DNA of 64,000 nucleotides. It comes from Bryobacteraceae bacterium (lineage in GTDB: Bacteria; Acidobacteriota; Terriglobia; Bryobacterales; Bryobacteraceae). How positions within the stretch are numbered: the stretch's first letter is position 1; each line of letters opens with the position of its first letter. A program made the translations under genes and the position numbers. Below, one piece after another: positions 44,945 to 53,609 of this stretch. Location of the stretch: positions 124,001-188,000 of the forward strand of contig JAHCHE010000009.1 of NCBI GenBank assembly GCA_026129905.1, given 5' to 3'. The notes below the pieces were generated by a model that did no database searches, was not told the DNA's origin, and was given only the letters and a program-made list of their open reading frames with translations.

Positions 44945-45322
44945 ATGATTGCACCAGTGACGGTCACCAGCCAGGAGAAATACGAGGCGCTTGCCGGCTT
45001 CTACCTCTCGCTGTGGAAGCGCCTCGATCAGCTTTCTGCCGAAGCGAAGTGGACGGAGCTCCGGCCCATCGATCCGCAAGAGCTCAAGGACCATATTGAG
45101 GACAGACTCCAAACGGTCATGGGCTATCTAGACGATCAGGATTTGCGAAGGTTGGTGGATCAAGACCATGCCCGCACGGAGGAACTCGTCAGACGTCTCG
45201 GGGATGGCGAAGCTAACGAGATGGAGGGGTTCAAGGTCTACCTTCGCGATCAGGGATTGCGCTACGAAGAGGCAGCCGATGATGCTGGCGAGGAACTCAG
45301 CGCCAGCCACTGCGCGGATTGA
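44945..45322 (+). CDS. hypothetical protein, mostly helical
   Basis: 125 residues from the ATG at 44945. It is acidic and rich in Glu/Asp/Arg, for example YEALAGFYLSLWKRLDQLSA and IDPQELKDHIEDRLQTVMGY, suggesting an all-helical, soluble fold. No family is recognised. It follows the caspase-like gene in the same direction but 480 bases away, so an operon is unlikely. Lower GC than the surroundings suggests different origin. Confidence 0.6.
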   Translation: MIAPVTVTSQEKYEALAGFYLSLWKRLDQLSAEAKWTELRPIDPQELKDHIEDRLQTVMGYLDDQDLRRLVDQDHARTEELVRRLGDGEANEMEGFKVYLRDQGLRYEEAADDAGEELSASHCAD

Positions 45323-45365
45323 ACCGTTCCCGAGCCGGTAGTGAGCTGCTACCTACGCAGACCTC

Positions 45366-45827
45366 TCATTCCACGATAATCTCGAATTCCCCCGATCGCA
45401 GATCTCTGATGAGATACTCCTTCCATCCTGGCTCCCCGGGTTCCATTCGGCCCTCCAGCGTTGACATTTCAATCCGCCAGATCTGGGGGCGAAACATGCT
45501 TAGCGGCGCTCGCCGAAGGGCTCCCCGCACTTGACGGGCGAGTTTCGGATCACGCCTCGCGATGTGGAGGTTGATAGCGATGATAATATTCGCGCGGAGG
45601 TCCTTTATTTTCGAGTGGTTTTCGTCCCCCGTCTTAACCGCATGGTCGACTGCGCGATAGATCTCCAGGGGGTTGGAGGACTCACCTGTTGGGGAAATTG
45701 GATTCAACTCGCTCGAAAACCAGCAGTAATAACTGCCGCCCAAATACTCCCTTTCAAGCTCGTGAGCAATCCAGGCTTTGCAGCCATACCCATACTCTCC
45801 GGAAGGCTGGAAATCAGAAAACGTCAC
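45366..45827 (-). CDS. hypothetical protein
   Basis: 153 residues from a GTG at 45827, chosen because AAGGAG lies five bases upstream; an ATG at 45845 is the alternative. The sequence looks like a real protein with mixed content (AWIAHELEREYLGGSYYCWF, then KDLRANIIIAINLHIARRDP), and it ends RDLRSGEFEIIVE. No family is recognised. It is convergent with the gene at 44945-45322 and shares its lower GC. Confidence 0.55.
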   Translation of the reverse strand: MTFSDFQPSGEYGYGCKAWIAHELEREYLGGSYYCWFSSELNPISPTGESSNPLEIYRAVDHAVKTGDENHSKIKDLRANIIIAINLHIARRDPKLARQVRGALRRAPLSMFRPQIWRIEMSTLEGRMEPGEPGWKEYLIRDLRSGEFEIIVE

Positions 45828-45908
45828 CGAGTCTCCTTGCGGCATTGCAGAAATCCAAACTAACAAGGAAACATCGATGAAGTCAAAACGATTCCGCGGC
45901 CCCCGCCG

Positions 45909-47699
45909 CTACTTCTTTCTCGGCATCACCGACGCGGAATCCGGCGTAAACACCACCACTTCATGCGCCGGTCCGCCGCCTTCCTGCTTGAATTCCAGCG
46001 TGACCCCCGTCATATCCTCCACGTCGAATCGCGTCCCCCGCCGCGGGATCAGCCTGCGCGGAGGCGCCCCCGGAAAAATAAGCTGCAACGTCTTCCCGCC
46101 CGCCAGCGCCACCGTCCACGGCTGTCCCGGAGCGTCGTACTCGCCCGTAAATGCGCGCAGAAACGCCGTCTCGAACATGCGCTTTTCCGGCGCCCGCCGG
46201 AATACGATCTCCTTCACGTTCACATCCATGTTTGCCTGGACCGTGGAAACCTCCCCTTGCGCATCGGTAGGGAATGTCAGCTTCATCTTCTCGAAGACGT
46301 CGAGCGGATTTTCCGGAACCTGGAATGTGTCGAAATGGAAGTGCTCCAGCGGCCGCTCCACGTCGTTCAATTTCATTACCAGCTTCGCCGCGTCCCCGTT
46401 CCCCTCCACGCGCACCGCCAGCGCTCCGTAGCCCGGATGCTCGTACTCGCCCGCGTACTCCGCCAGTTCATGCGCCGGACGAGTCCCCGGCTTCTGCCCG
46501 GTATAACCCTTCTTGTCCGCGCTTAATTCCTGGTCGCGCGCCTTGCTCTCGATCTCGCGGAACCGTCCGACCCAGTCGATGCTCTCGAGCCCCAGCAGCC
46601 GGTCGTAGACGTAGTACGGAGTCAGGTCCCGCAGAAACGCTCCGTCCAGGTTCGTCAGCACCGCAACGCCGACGCCGTCGTTCGGCAGAAAGGAAAATTG
46701 CGCGCTGAATCCATCCAGATTGCCCCCGTGGCTCACGTGCTTGTGGCCGCGATAGCTGTTGATGAACAGGCCCATGCCGTACGCCGACTCGCCCAACTCC
46801 GCGAACAGCGGCCGGCCCTGGATCGCCATCTGCGGCGCCTGCATCTGCTCCGCGTTGTTCCTGCCCAGCACCTGCTTGCCTTCAAACGTCCCCCGATTGA
46901 CGTGCATCAGCAGGTACTTCGCCAGGTCCTCGATACATGAGTTCATCGATCCGGCCGGCCCTACGTCGCCCCACCGCGTGAACTCGATCTCGCTCACCAC
47001 CTCGGTCTTGCGGTTCTTGCGGTACGGCAGCGCGTGGTCCGGACTCTTCTGTGCGTCCTCCGAGGTGAACACCGTGCGCTTCATTCCCAATGGCTCCAGC
47101 GCCTTCCGCCGCACGAGCTCCTCCCACGATGAGCCCGCGATCCGTCCTCCCAGGTATCCGGCTGTCAGGAACATCAAGTTGTTGTACTGGAACTTCGCCC
47201 GCAGCGGCTTGTTCGGCTCCAGGTATTGAAGCCGCTCCACCAGGTGTTCCCGCGTGAAGCTGCTCGAGTACCAGACTGCGTCGTGCCGCGGCAGCCCGCT
47301 GCGATGCGTCACCATGTCTCGCGCGCTCAGTTGCTCGGTCGCCACGGGATCGTACATCCGGAACCCCGGCAGGTATTCCCGCGCCGGCTTGTCCCAATCC
47401 AGCAGCCCCTCGTCGACGAGCGTCCCGAGCGCCGTTACGGTGAACGATTTCGTGATCGACGCGATCGGGAACATCGTCTCCGTCGTAATCGGCAGCTTGC
47501 GCGAAACGTCGCGATAACCGTAGCCCCTGGCGAGCAGGATCTTGCCGTCCTTCACTACCGCCACCGCGGCGCCCGGGACCTTGAACTCCTGCATCGCCTT
47601 CGCCATGAACTCGTCGAATCCGTCCAGATTGCCCTTGAGCTCCGCGCCGGCCAACGGCGCGATCGCCGCCGCCAAGAGAACCAGAATCCGGTTGGCCAT
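45909..47699 (-). CDS. secreted serine hydrolase, beta-lactamase class C/PBP4*-like
   Basis: 596 residues with a signal peptide (ANRILVLLAAAIAPLAGAEL). The nucleophile motif is Ser81-x-x-Lys84 in FPIASITKSFTVTAL, and YNN in the middle supplies the Tyr. A third motif of the H-x-G type is HVSHGGNLDGFSAQF. The C-terminal third is an additional domain of beta-strand character. Family members are D-aminopeptidases, esterases or peptidoglycan enzymes. A very strong ribosome site (GGAGGAGG) precedes the ATG. It is second after the isomerase-like gene, with a 19-base gap. Confidence 0.88.
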   Translation of the reverse strand: MANRILVLLAAAIAPLAGAELKGNLDGFDEFMAKAMQEFKVPGAAVAVVKDGKILLARGYGYRDVSRKLPITTETMFPIASITKSFTVTALGTLVDEGLLDWDKPAREYLPGFRMYDPVATEQLSARDMVTHRSGLPRHDAVWYSSSFTREHLVERLQYLEPNKPLRAKFQYNNLMFLTAGYLGGRIAGSSWEELVRRKALEPLGMKRTVFTSEDAQKSPDHALPYRKNRKTEVVSEIEFTRWGDVGPAGSMNSCIEDLAKYLLMHVNRGTFEGKQVLGRNNAEQMQAPQMAIQGRPLFAELGESAYGMGLFINSYRGHKHVSHGGNLDGFSAQFSFLPNDGVGVAVLTNLDGAFLRDLTPYYVYDRLLGLESIDWVGRFREIESKARDQELSADKKGYTGQKPGTRPAHELAEYAGEYEHPGYGALAVRVEGNGDAAKLVMKLNDVERPLEHFHFDTFQVPENPLDVFEKMKLTFPTDAQGEVSTVQANMDVNVKEIVFRRAPEKRMFETAFLRAFTGEYDAPGQPWTVALAGGKTLQLIFPGAPPRRLIPRRGTRFDVEDMTGVTLEFKQEGGGPAHEVVVFTPDSASVMPRKK

Positions 47700-47718
47700 A
47701 TGCTCCTCCTCCGGCCGC

Positions 47719-48597
47719 TTAGTAATTCATCGATTTCCTGACGTACGTCCGGCTCATCTTGAGACTCTCGCGCAGCGGCCGCGTCAGCTTCAACTCCCTC
47801 GGATGCGCCAGCTCGATAGCCAGTTCCCCCGAGAAGTTATGCTTCCGCAGCGCCTGCGCCACAGCGCTGTAGTCGATGCTGCCTTCGCCCATCGCCTCGG
47901 ACCAGACTCCGTCGCTCTTGCGGTCGCGCAGGTGCGCGTAGACGATCCGGTCGCCGTAGCGGTTGATGAAATCCACCGGATCCACCCCGGCGCCAACCAG
48001 CCAGTCGATATCCGGCCCGAGCTTCACGTCCGGGATCCGCGCCAGCGTCCCTTTGAGATCGTGCTCGCCGTTCTCGACCTCGTAGATGTGGTTGTGCAGG
48101 TTGATGACCATGCCGTGCTTCGCCGCCCGCGCCATCATTGCTCGGAGGACCTCGGCCTGCGTATCGAGCTCATCATCCGTTTTGGGCCGCCGCGCATTCC
48201 CTACCGACACGCCGATCGTTCGCCCGCCCACTTGGCGCAGCCGCTCGATCATGCGGTCCGCATATTCCACGATGCGGCCCTTCTCTTCGCGCTTCCACAT
48301 GTCCGCGCCGTACGACGCGCCGCCCACCGGGAGCTTATGCTTGCCGGACAGTTCCCGAATTCGATCCACCACCCCGTCCGGCTCCAGCGCGGTATGCATG
48401 AGTTCGATGAAATCCATGCCGGCATACGCCATATCGCCGAATATCTGGTCGAGAATCTCGTAAATATCGTTCTTTGGCCGTGGCGCCGCGTAGACCCACG
48501 GGTGCGCACCGACAACGACCTTCTCTTTGGCCATGCCGGCGGCCGAGGCCGCTCCGGCAACGGTGGCGAAAAACGCGCGGCGAGTGCTGCGTGACAT
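47719..48597 (-). CDS. sugar phosphate isomerase/epimerase-like TIM-barrel protein with Tat-like leader
   Basis: 292 residues. A leader with STRRAFFATVAGAASAAGMA precedes an AP-endonuclease-2/xylose-isomerase-type barrel. Visible elements include DFIELMHTAL, GMVINLHNHIYEVENGEHDL, LGPDIDWLVGAG and VYAHLRDRKSDG with the metal-binding His and Glu positions, ending AIELAHP. It may isomerise or epimerise a keto-sugar outside the cytoplasm. It starts a two-gene unit with the serine hydrolase. Confidence 0.82.
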   Translation of the reverse strand: MSRSTRRAFFATVAGAASAAGMAKEKVVVGAHPWVYAAPRPKNDIYEILDQIFGDMAYAGMDFIELMHTALEPDGVVDRIRELSGKHKLPVGGASYGADMWKREEKGRIVEYADRMIERLRQVGGRTIGVSVGNARRPKTDDELDTQAEVLRAMMARAAKHGMVINLHNHIYEVENGEHDLKGTLARIPDVKLGPDIDWLVGAGVDPVDFINRYGDRIVYAHLRDRKSDGVWSEAMGEGSIDYSAVAQALRKHNFSGELAIELAHPRELKLTRPLRESLKMSRTYVRKSMNY

Positions 48598-48677
48598 ACC
48601 CGGATTGTACTCCCGCCGCCGCCGGCCTTCTTGTCCTCCGCCGCGGCCTCGCCCTGGCTAGCGCCAATACTGTTCAC

Positions 48678-49330
48678 TTAATCGATCCGCCCGGCGGCAT
48701 CGACGCGGCGCGTACGCCGTCGCTTCCGCGGCCGCAGATTGTAGTTGCTCATCTTGCGTTTCGCGCCGCGGAAGTTGATCCGGTTGCGGCTGGATACGAC
48801 GCACTCTTGCAGGATCTCGTCCAGAATCGCGAGCGGCATCGGGGACCCGCACTCGGCGGCGGTCTCCAGCGCGAGCCGTATGTCCTTTAGTCCCAGCCGG
48901 AGAGCGAAGCCGGTCGGGTGGAACCGTTCCTCCGCGATGATGCGGCCGTAGTTGGCGTAGATTGGGGAGGCAAACAGGGCGTTCATCACATCGAGGAATA
49001 ACCCGGGAGCGACCTCCGCTTTCCACAGCGTGGCGTAGGCTTCGCCGAACGTCTCAATCATGGCGGCGATCATGAAATTGCCGCAGAGCTTGACGGCGTT
49101 GGCCTGCCACGGCTCGGAGCCGGCGACAAAGGTCTGTCGGCCGATGGCGTCGAAGACGGGCGTGCACTCGCGGACGACCTCGGGAGAGCCCGCCGCCACC
49201 ACCAGCAGCTTCTTCGATTCGGCCGCGTCCGGCCGGCCGAAGACGGGCGCGCTGACATAACGCTGGTTGCGGGCGTGGTGCTCGCCGGCGAGGCGGTGGG
49301 CCGCGGTGGCCCCGATCGTGCCGCAGCCAC
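48678..49330 (-). pseudogene. NAD(P)-dependent 3-hydroxyisobutyrate dehydrogenase-like remnant
   Basis: The recognisable part runs from TIGATAAHRLAGEHHARNQR through YVSAPVFGRPDAAESKKLLV to KLCGNFMIAAMIETFGEAYA with the catalytic Lys/Asn. The N-terminal Rossmann domain (about 110 residues with GxGxMG) is absent, and the C-terminal tail turns into an unrelated basic sequence. It therefore looks like the middle of a decayed gene. Its truncated beginning runs toward the start of the AI-2E gene on the other strand. Confidence 0.65.
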
Positions 49331-49494
49331 GCCCAAGGCGTTTGGCGCGACACGTGCTCGACGAAGAAGACGGAGGGGCCAACTATGAAGAAACTGCTGC
49401 TTGCCCCTTGCGAGGAAACGCTCGCTCCGGAACAGCCGGCCGGTTGGTGCCTGCGCCGAGCCCTGGGGCCAAAGTGAGTCTGGTGCACACTTCC

Positions 49495-50619
49495 ATGCCG
49501 CCGCCTGAGCAGGCGCCGGAAATCGCGGGACCGTCGCACGCCCGGCGGAACACGGCGCTGACGCTGCTCAGCATCCTCGCCATCATTTTCCTGCTCCGGT
49601 ATGCGCAGGCGGTGTTCGTCCCCATTGCGCTGGCGGTCCTCATCTCGTTTGCGCTGAATCCGTTTGTGACGCTCCTATGCCGGCTGCGCGTTCCCCGGGC
49701 GCTATCGGCCGCGATCGTGCTGCTGGTCGTGCTGATGGGGACCGGATATGGCGTATACGCGCTTCGCCACCAGGCGCTGGAAGCGGTGGAGAACCTTCCC
49801 GACGTCGCGCGGGAGCTGCGCCGACAGATCCGGCAGGTTCGCGGAACGCCGGGGAATGCCGGACCGATCGAGAAGATCCGGGAGGCGGCGAGCGAGATCG
49901 AGAAGGCGGCGGACGAGGTGGCGGTCTCACCGGAGAAACCCCGCGCCGTCGCGGTGCAGGACTCCGGTCTACGGGTGGACGAGTACCTTCGCGCGGGATC
50001 GATGCGGTTGATCGCCGTGCTCTCGCAAGGCGTCATGGTCGTCTTTTTGGTGTTTTTCCTGCTCTCCTCGGGCGACCTGTTCAAGCGCAAGTTCGTCCGG
50101 CTTTCCGGCAACAGCATCTCCGAGAAACGGGTGACGCTGGAGGGGCTGAACGAGATCAACGCCCAGGTCCAACGCTTTCTGCTGACTCGAATTTTCACGA
50201 GCGCGCTGGTGGGGGTGGCCACCGCTGTGGCGCTGTGGGCGTTCGGCGTCCGCCAGCCGGCTTTCTGGGGTCTCGCCGCCGGCGTCTTCAACTCCATTCC
50301 TTACGTGGGACCGTTCATAGCCACCGTCGGCGTTGCCATTGTGGCCCTTCTCCAGTTCGGCGCGGTATCGACGGCGCTGGCAGTTGGAGGGACAGCCATG
50401 CTGATAACCGGACTGGAGGGCTTTCTGCTCACTCCCGCCTTGATGGGAAAGATCGCCCGGATCAACGGCGTCTCCATGTTCGTCAGCCTCATCTTCTGGA
50501 GCTGGCTCTGGGGCGCCATAGGAATGGTGGTCGCGATACCGATCATGATGGTGGTGAAGAGCGCTTGCGACCGGATCGAGGGGTTGCAGCCAATCGGGGA
50601 ACTGCTGGGGGAGCGGTAG
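49495..50619 (+). CDS. AI-2E family transporter (PerM-like permease)
   Basis: 374 residues from the ATG at 49495; a GTG at 49474 would add seven. About eight membrane segments: two near the N-terminus (residues 22-60), one near 70-90, a soluble region (about 95-165), then segments from about 175 on, including GVFNSIPYVGPFIATVGVAI, the hallmark P-x-x-G-P-x-x-x of the family. Members export small molecules such as autoinducer-2, or act as sodium/proton antiporters. The call is to family only. Confidence 0.88.
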   Translation: MPPPEQAPEIAGPSHARRNTALTLLSILAIIFLLRYAQAVFVPIALAVLISFALNPFVTLLCRLRVPRALSAAIVLLVVLMGTGYGVYALRHQALEAVENLPDVARELRRQIRQVRGTPGNAGPIEKIREAASEIEKAADEVAVSPEKPRAVAVQDSGLRVDEYLRAGSMRLIAVLSQGVMVVFLVFFLLSSGDLFKRKFVRLSGNSISEKRVTLEGLNEINAQVQRFLLTRIFTSALVGVATAVALWAFGVRQPAFWGLAAGVFNSIPYVGPFIATVGVAIVALLQFGAVSTALAVGGTAMLITGLEGFLLTPALMGKIARINGVSMFVSLIFWSWLWGAIGMVVAIPIMMVVKSACDRIEGLQPIGELLGER

Positions 50620-51158
50620 TTTACTGTCTCCTCTTACCCGCAGATCCACCCCTGATCGCATCTAGAGCCGTTGTTGATAACCGTTCGCGCAGATCCGCTG
50701 ATTCTTATGTAGTCATGTAATAATCGCGATTCTCATTACAAAACTGTCCCGTCTTGCTGTATCACGTCTACATGTACGTGGCCGCGCTCTCCGGAGGCGC
50801 TCGACAAAGCCTGCCGCCAGCGCTCGGCCGACGGCTGGCCGGTGCAGAGCTTTCAAGACTGGTTGAAGGCGTCGGACGCGTGGTCGTCGTGAAAGCGGAC
50901 AGCGATTTTTCGCGGGGCTGGAGGCGATTCCTGGTAATCGTGGCCAAGTCTGTTGCCCGGGACAGTAGACCAGAGATCGAGCACGTGTTGTCATGGCCAT
51001 TGGAGTCAGTCACGTGATTCTGTCGGCACAAGAAGTGGAATCGTGGTCTCAGAGAGCAACATCGAAAGAAGAGTGGCGACGCGGCACGGACGAGTGCGCG
51101 CGCCACGGTGGCCAACTCTCGGCGAGCATGAGGACGACCCACACCGCGTGGCGACCCG
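50620..51158 (+). other. intergenic stretch, possible protein debris
   Basis: About 540 bases without a supportable gene. One plus-strand frame near 50808-50891 ends SFQDWLKASDAWSS then TGA, which might be the tail of a lost gene. No repeat, tRNA or terminator was recognised. Confidence 0.4.
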
Positions 51159-53153
51159 TCAGCGGCAGGCGAGCGTGACGGAGAGGTTTTCGATCCCGCC
51201 GGAACCCGCGTCAACGATGTAGCGGTGTTCCGCGGCGGCGTCGGGGATGCGTTCGGTGTGTGACCGGCGGCGGTCGCCTTGCCGCCATTCGTGCGTGATT
51301 TCGAGCCGCCCGCGGTGGGGCCGGCCGGCGCCAAGGACGGCGAGGCGGATGTCGTCGAGCGCCATGCCCTCCAGGCGGTAGCGCACGTACGCTCGCGTTA
51401 AGCCAGGCGGCAAGGAGCGTACCTGGCGGTCGACTTCGGGCCAGCGCAGCAGGCGGCCGATGGGATTGCCGTCGCGCCACGCGGGCTTGTCGCTGTACTC
51501 CCACAACGGCCGGTATTCGCCGTCAAGGGCGTCGGACCAGGCGAGCGAGGCTTTCGGCGCGCCGCGCGGGGCGCGGTACGCCGTCCGGCGGACTTCCGCC
51601 GTCAGCTTGTCGGGAGCGAGGCCGTCGCGGATGTCGAGAAAGCGGCCGCCCGCGTCGAAGCCGGCGAGCGCGCTCCCATCCGGGGCGGAAAGCTCGAAGA
51701 TGTACTCCGCCTGCTTACCGCCGGCGCTCGTCAGAAAGCCCTGGCCGTCCTCGGAGACGTAGCGCGAGTGGAGTGCCCTGGCGGCGAACTCGCCGACGCG
51801 GTCGAGCGCGACCGGGATCGTCCAGCGAGGGCGGGGCGCCCCGGGATGGTAGACGATTTCGTTCGCTCCGGAATCGAGGGCGGGCAGCGTGCGCGGGTTC
51901 AACTGGAAGCGAGTCGAAATCTCGAGACCGCGGAGGAGCGCCGCGCCCGAACCTCGGAAGGAGACGCCGACAAGATATCCGTACTTCCCGCTGACTGCGG
52001 TGTGGACGCCGTGCTCGGAACGCGCCTTGACGAGCGGGGAGGTTTTCCAAGAGCCATCGGCGGGTCCACGCAACGCGCCGGCCGCGTCCCAGGTTCGGCC
52101 GCCGTCGGTGGAGGTCTCGACGACGATGGAGTCATCCGGCCGCGCCAGCTTCGCGTCCAGCGAGATCTCGCCGTCGACGATGGCGTAGGGGCTGCGCACG
52201 TCGAAGACGGTTCGTTCGGAAGCGGGCAGACCAGAGGGCGGCAGCGGCGGCCGGTATTCGATGTGGCCGGTAGCCCAGCGGCGCGCGTCCTTCTGGCTCC
52301 GGGGCCCATCTTCGGTGCGGATTTTGTATTGCGCGATCTCCTGGGGGAATTCCTCCCACTTACCTTCGAAGGACTTATACGGCAGGTAGTAAAGGCGGCC
52401 GCCTTCGGGCTCGAAGTAGCGAATCAGCTTCTCGCCGGGGCGGAGGACAAAGTCCATCGAGTGGCCTTCGGCGTACCGCTTTTCGGGGAACAGCCAGTTG
52501 TCGGAGGTGGTGGTGAACAGTTCGGCGAGGCCGCCGATCGCCTCCTCGCGAAGGTCGGCGGGATACCAGGGGTAGTCCACCAGCGACGAGTCCGCCTCGC
52601 GGGGCGATTTGAGCTTGCCCAGGAGGATGTTGCCGTCGCGCTCGATCTCGGCGACGGAGGCGACGGGCAGGGCGCGGAAGTCGCCTTTGGCGGCCGTCGT
52701 GTAGCCCATCATGTCGGAGTCGTAGTGATGATAGGCGCCGTCGTAGAAAACCTCGGCCACGGTATGGCCGGTGAGAAACCAGACGCGGGCATCGGGAAAC
52801 CCGCCTGCTTCAAACACCGCCTCGAGCAGCGGCGCGATGTGGTAGCAGAGGCCGAAGCCGTAACTGTTGAGGAGCTTCAGCGGGTCCAGCACTTCGCCCT
52901 GTGGCTCTTCGTAAGCCCATCCGGCGATGTGATACCAGAAGCCCGGCTTCACGAAGCGGCCGTCGGTGAGAAAGAAGCGCCAGATGGCTTCCGCTTTCTG
53001 GCGCGGGGAGACGGCGCCGGCGTTCGCGTAGATGCTCTCGGCGAGCGAGCGCAGCGTGCGCGCGTCGATCTGTCCCTTGCGGAGGACGGCGGGGCTGTAG
53101 ATCTGCGCGCCGGCAGGCAGGCACAGCAGAAACAGAAGCATGGCTCGGCGCAT
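51159..53153 (-). CDS. secreted transglutaminase-like cysteine-protease-fold protein
   Basis: 664 residues with a signal peptide (RRAMLLFLLCLPAGA). A transglutaminase-like core is suggested by Cys in YGFGLCYHIAPLLEAVFEAG, His in WFLTGHTVAEVFYDGAYHHY and Asp in YDSDMMG, in the correct order and spacing. The rest, about residues 290-660, is rich in beta-strands and may be carbohydrate-binding or structural. It may act on cell-wall or extracellular polymers. It begins six bases after the ABM-like gene ends, so both are probably co-transcribed. Confidence 0.72.
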   Translation of the reverse strand: MRRAMLLFLLCLPAGAQIYSPAVLRKGQIDARTLRSLAESIYANAGAVSPRQKAEAIWRFFLTDGRFVKPGFWYHIAGWAYEEPQGEVLDPLKLLNSYGFGLCYHIAPLLEAVFEAGGFPDARVWFLTGHTVAEVFYDGAYHHYDSDMMGYTTAAKGDFRALPVASVAEIERDGNILLGKLKSPREADSSLVDYPWYPADLREEAIGGLAELFTTTSDNWLFPEKRYAEGHSMDFVLRPGEKLIRYFEPEGGRLYYLPYKSFEGKWEEFPQEIAQYKIRTEDGPRSQKDARRWATGHIEYRPPLPPSGLPASERTVFDVRSPYAIVDGEISLDAKLARPDDSIVVETSTDGGRTWDAAGALRGPADGSWKTSPLVKARSEHGVHTAVSGKYGYLVGVSFRGSGAALLRGLEISTRFQLNPRTLPALDSGANEIVYHPGAPRPRWTIPVALDRVGEFAARALHSRYVSEDGQGFLTSAGGKQAEYIFELSAPDGSALAGFDAGGRFLDIRDGLAPDKLTAEVRRTAYRAPRGAPKASLAWSDALDGEYRPLWEYSDKPAWRDGNPIGRLLRWPEVDRQVRSLPPGLTRAYVRYRLEGMALDDIRLAVLGAGRPHRGRLEITHEWRQGDRRRSHTERIPDAAAEHRYIVDAGSGGIENLSVTLACR

Positions 53154-53159
53154 CCGGCG

Positions 53160-53549
53160 TCAGATCTGATCGTAGAGGATAGCGTTGAACTTGAAGCCGG
53201 TGAGCGTATTCTCGATCGAAGGCCAGACGCGCTGATGGTCGTCGCTGGCCACCCATGTCAGGCGCTGCTCCTCGGTCTGGAAGCTGATCAGGAGCTTGTA
53301 ATTGGCGGAGGTTGGCGCCTTTCCGGCGAGGGCGGAACGCAGTTTCTGGAGGCGCACGTCGACGAAGCCGGGCTGTTTGCGGATCACCGGCTCAAACGTA
53401 TTGCGGAAGTTGTTCACCATTTCCTTCTCGCGGGCCGGGTCCACCTGGAGATCGCAGTGGAGCATGATGGGTTTCTTCGATTGGGCGCGCGCGAGGCGTA
53501 CCCCGGCGCCGGCCGCGACCACGGTTTTCAAGCAGGTTCTTCGGTTCAT
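53160..53549 (-). CDS. small ABM/dimeric alpha-beta barrel-like protein with leader
   Basis: 129 residues. It starts NRRTCLKTVVAAGAGVRLAR, a twin-arginine-like leader. The mature part resembles antibiotic-biosynthesis-monooxygenase (ABM)-type dimeric barrels: DLQVDPAREKEMVNNFRNTF, then PGFVDVRLQKL and LLISFQTEEQRLTWVASDDH. Such proteins range from haem oxygenases to proteins of no known activity. No catalytic residue can be named. Confidence 0.6.
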   Translation of the reverse strand: MNRRTCLKTVVAAGAGVRLARAQSKKPIMLHCDLQVDPAREKEMVNNFRNTFEPVIRKQPGFVDVRLQKLRSALAGKAPTSANYKLLISFQTEEQRLTWVASDDHQRVWPSIENTLTGFKFNAILYDQI

Positions 53550-53609
53550 TTGTAGAATTTTAGCGCGGGCGGTGGCTCGCGGCGGCGGCGGAGCGCGCGC
53601 CGCCGATCC

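Noticed and set aside
44701-44967. Minus-strand open frame of 88 codons
   Set aside because: No ribosome site or recognisable features, and it overlaps the start of the plus-strand hypothetical gene.
50754-51017. Plus-strand open frame of 87 codons
   Set aside because: No motif and no ribosome site, with a rival frame that ends in SFQDWLKASDAWSS; at best debris.
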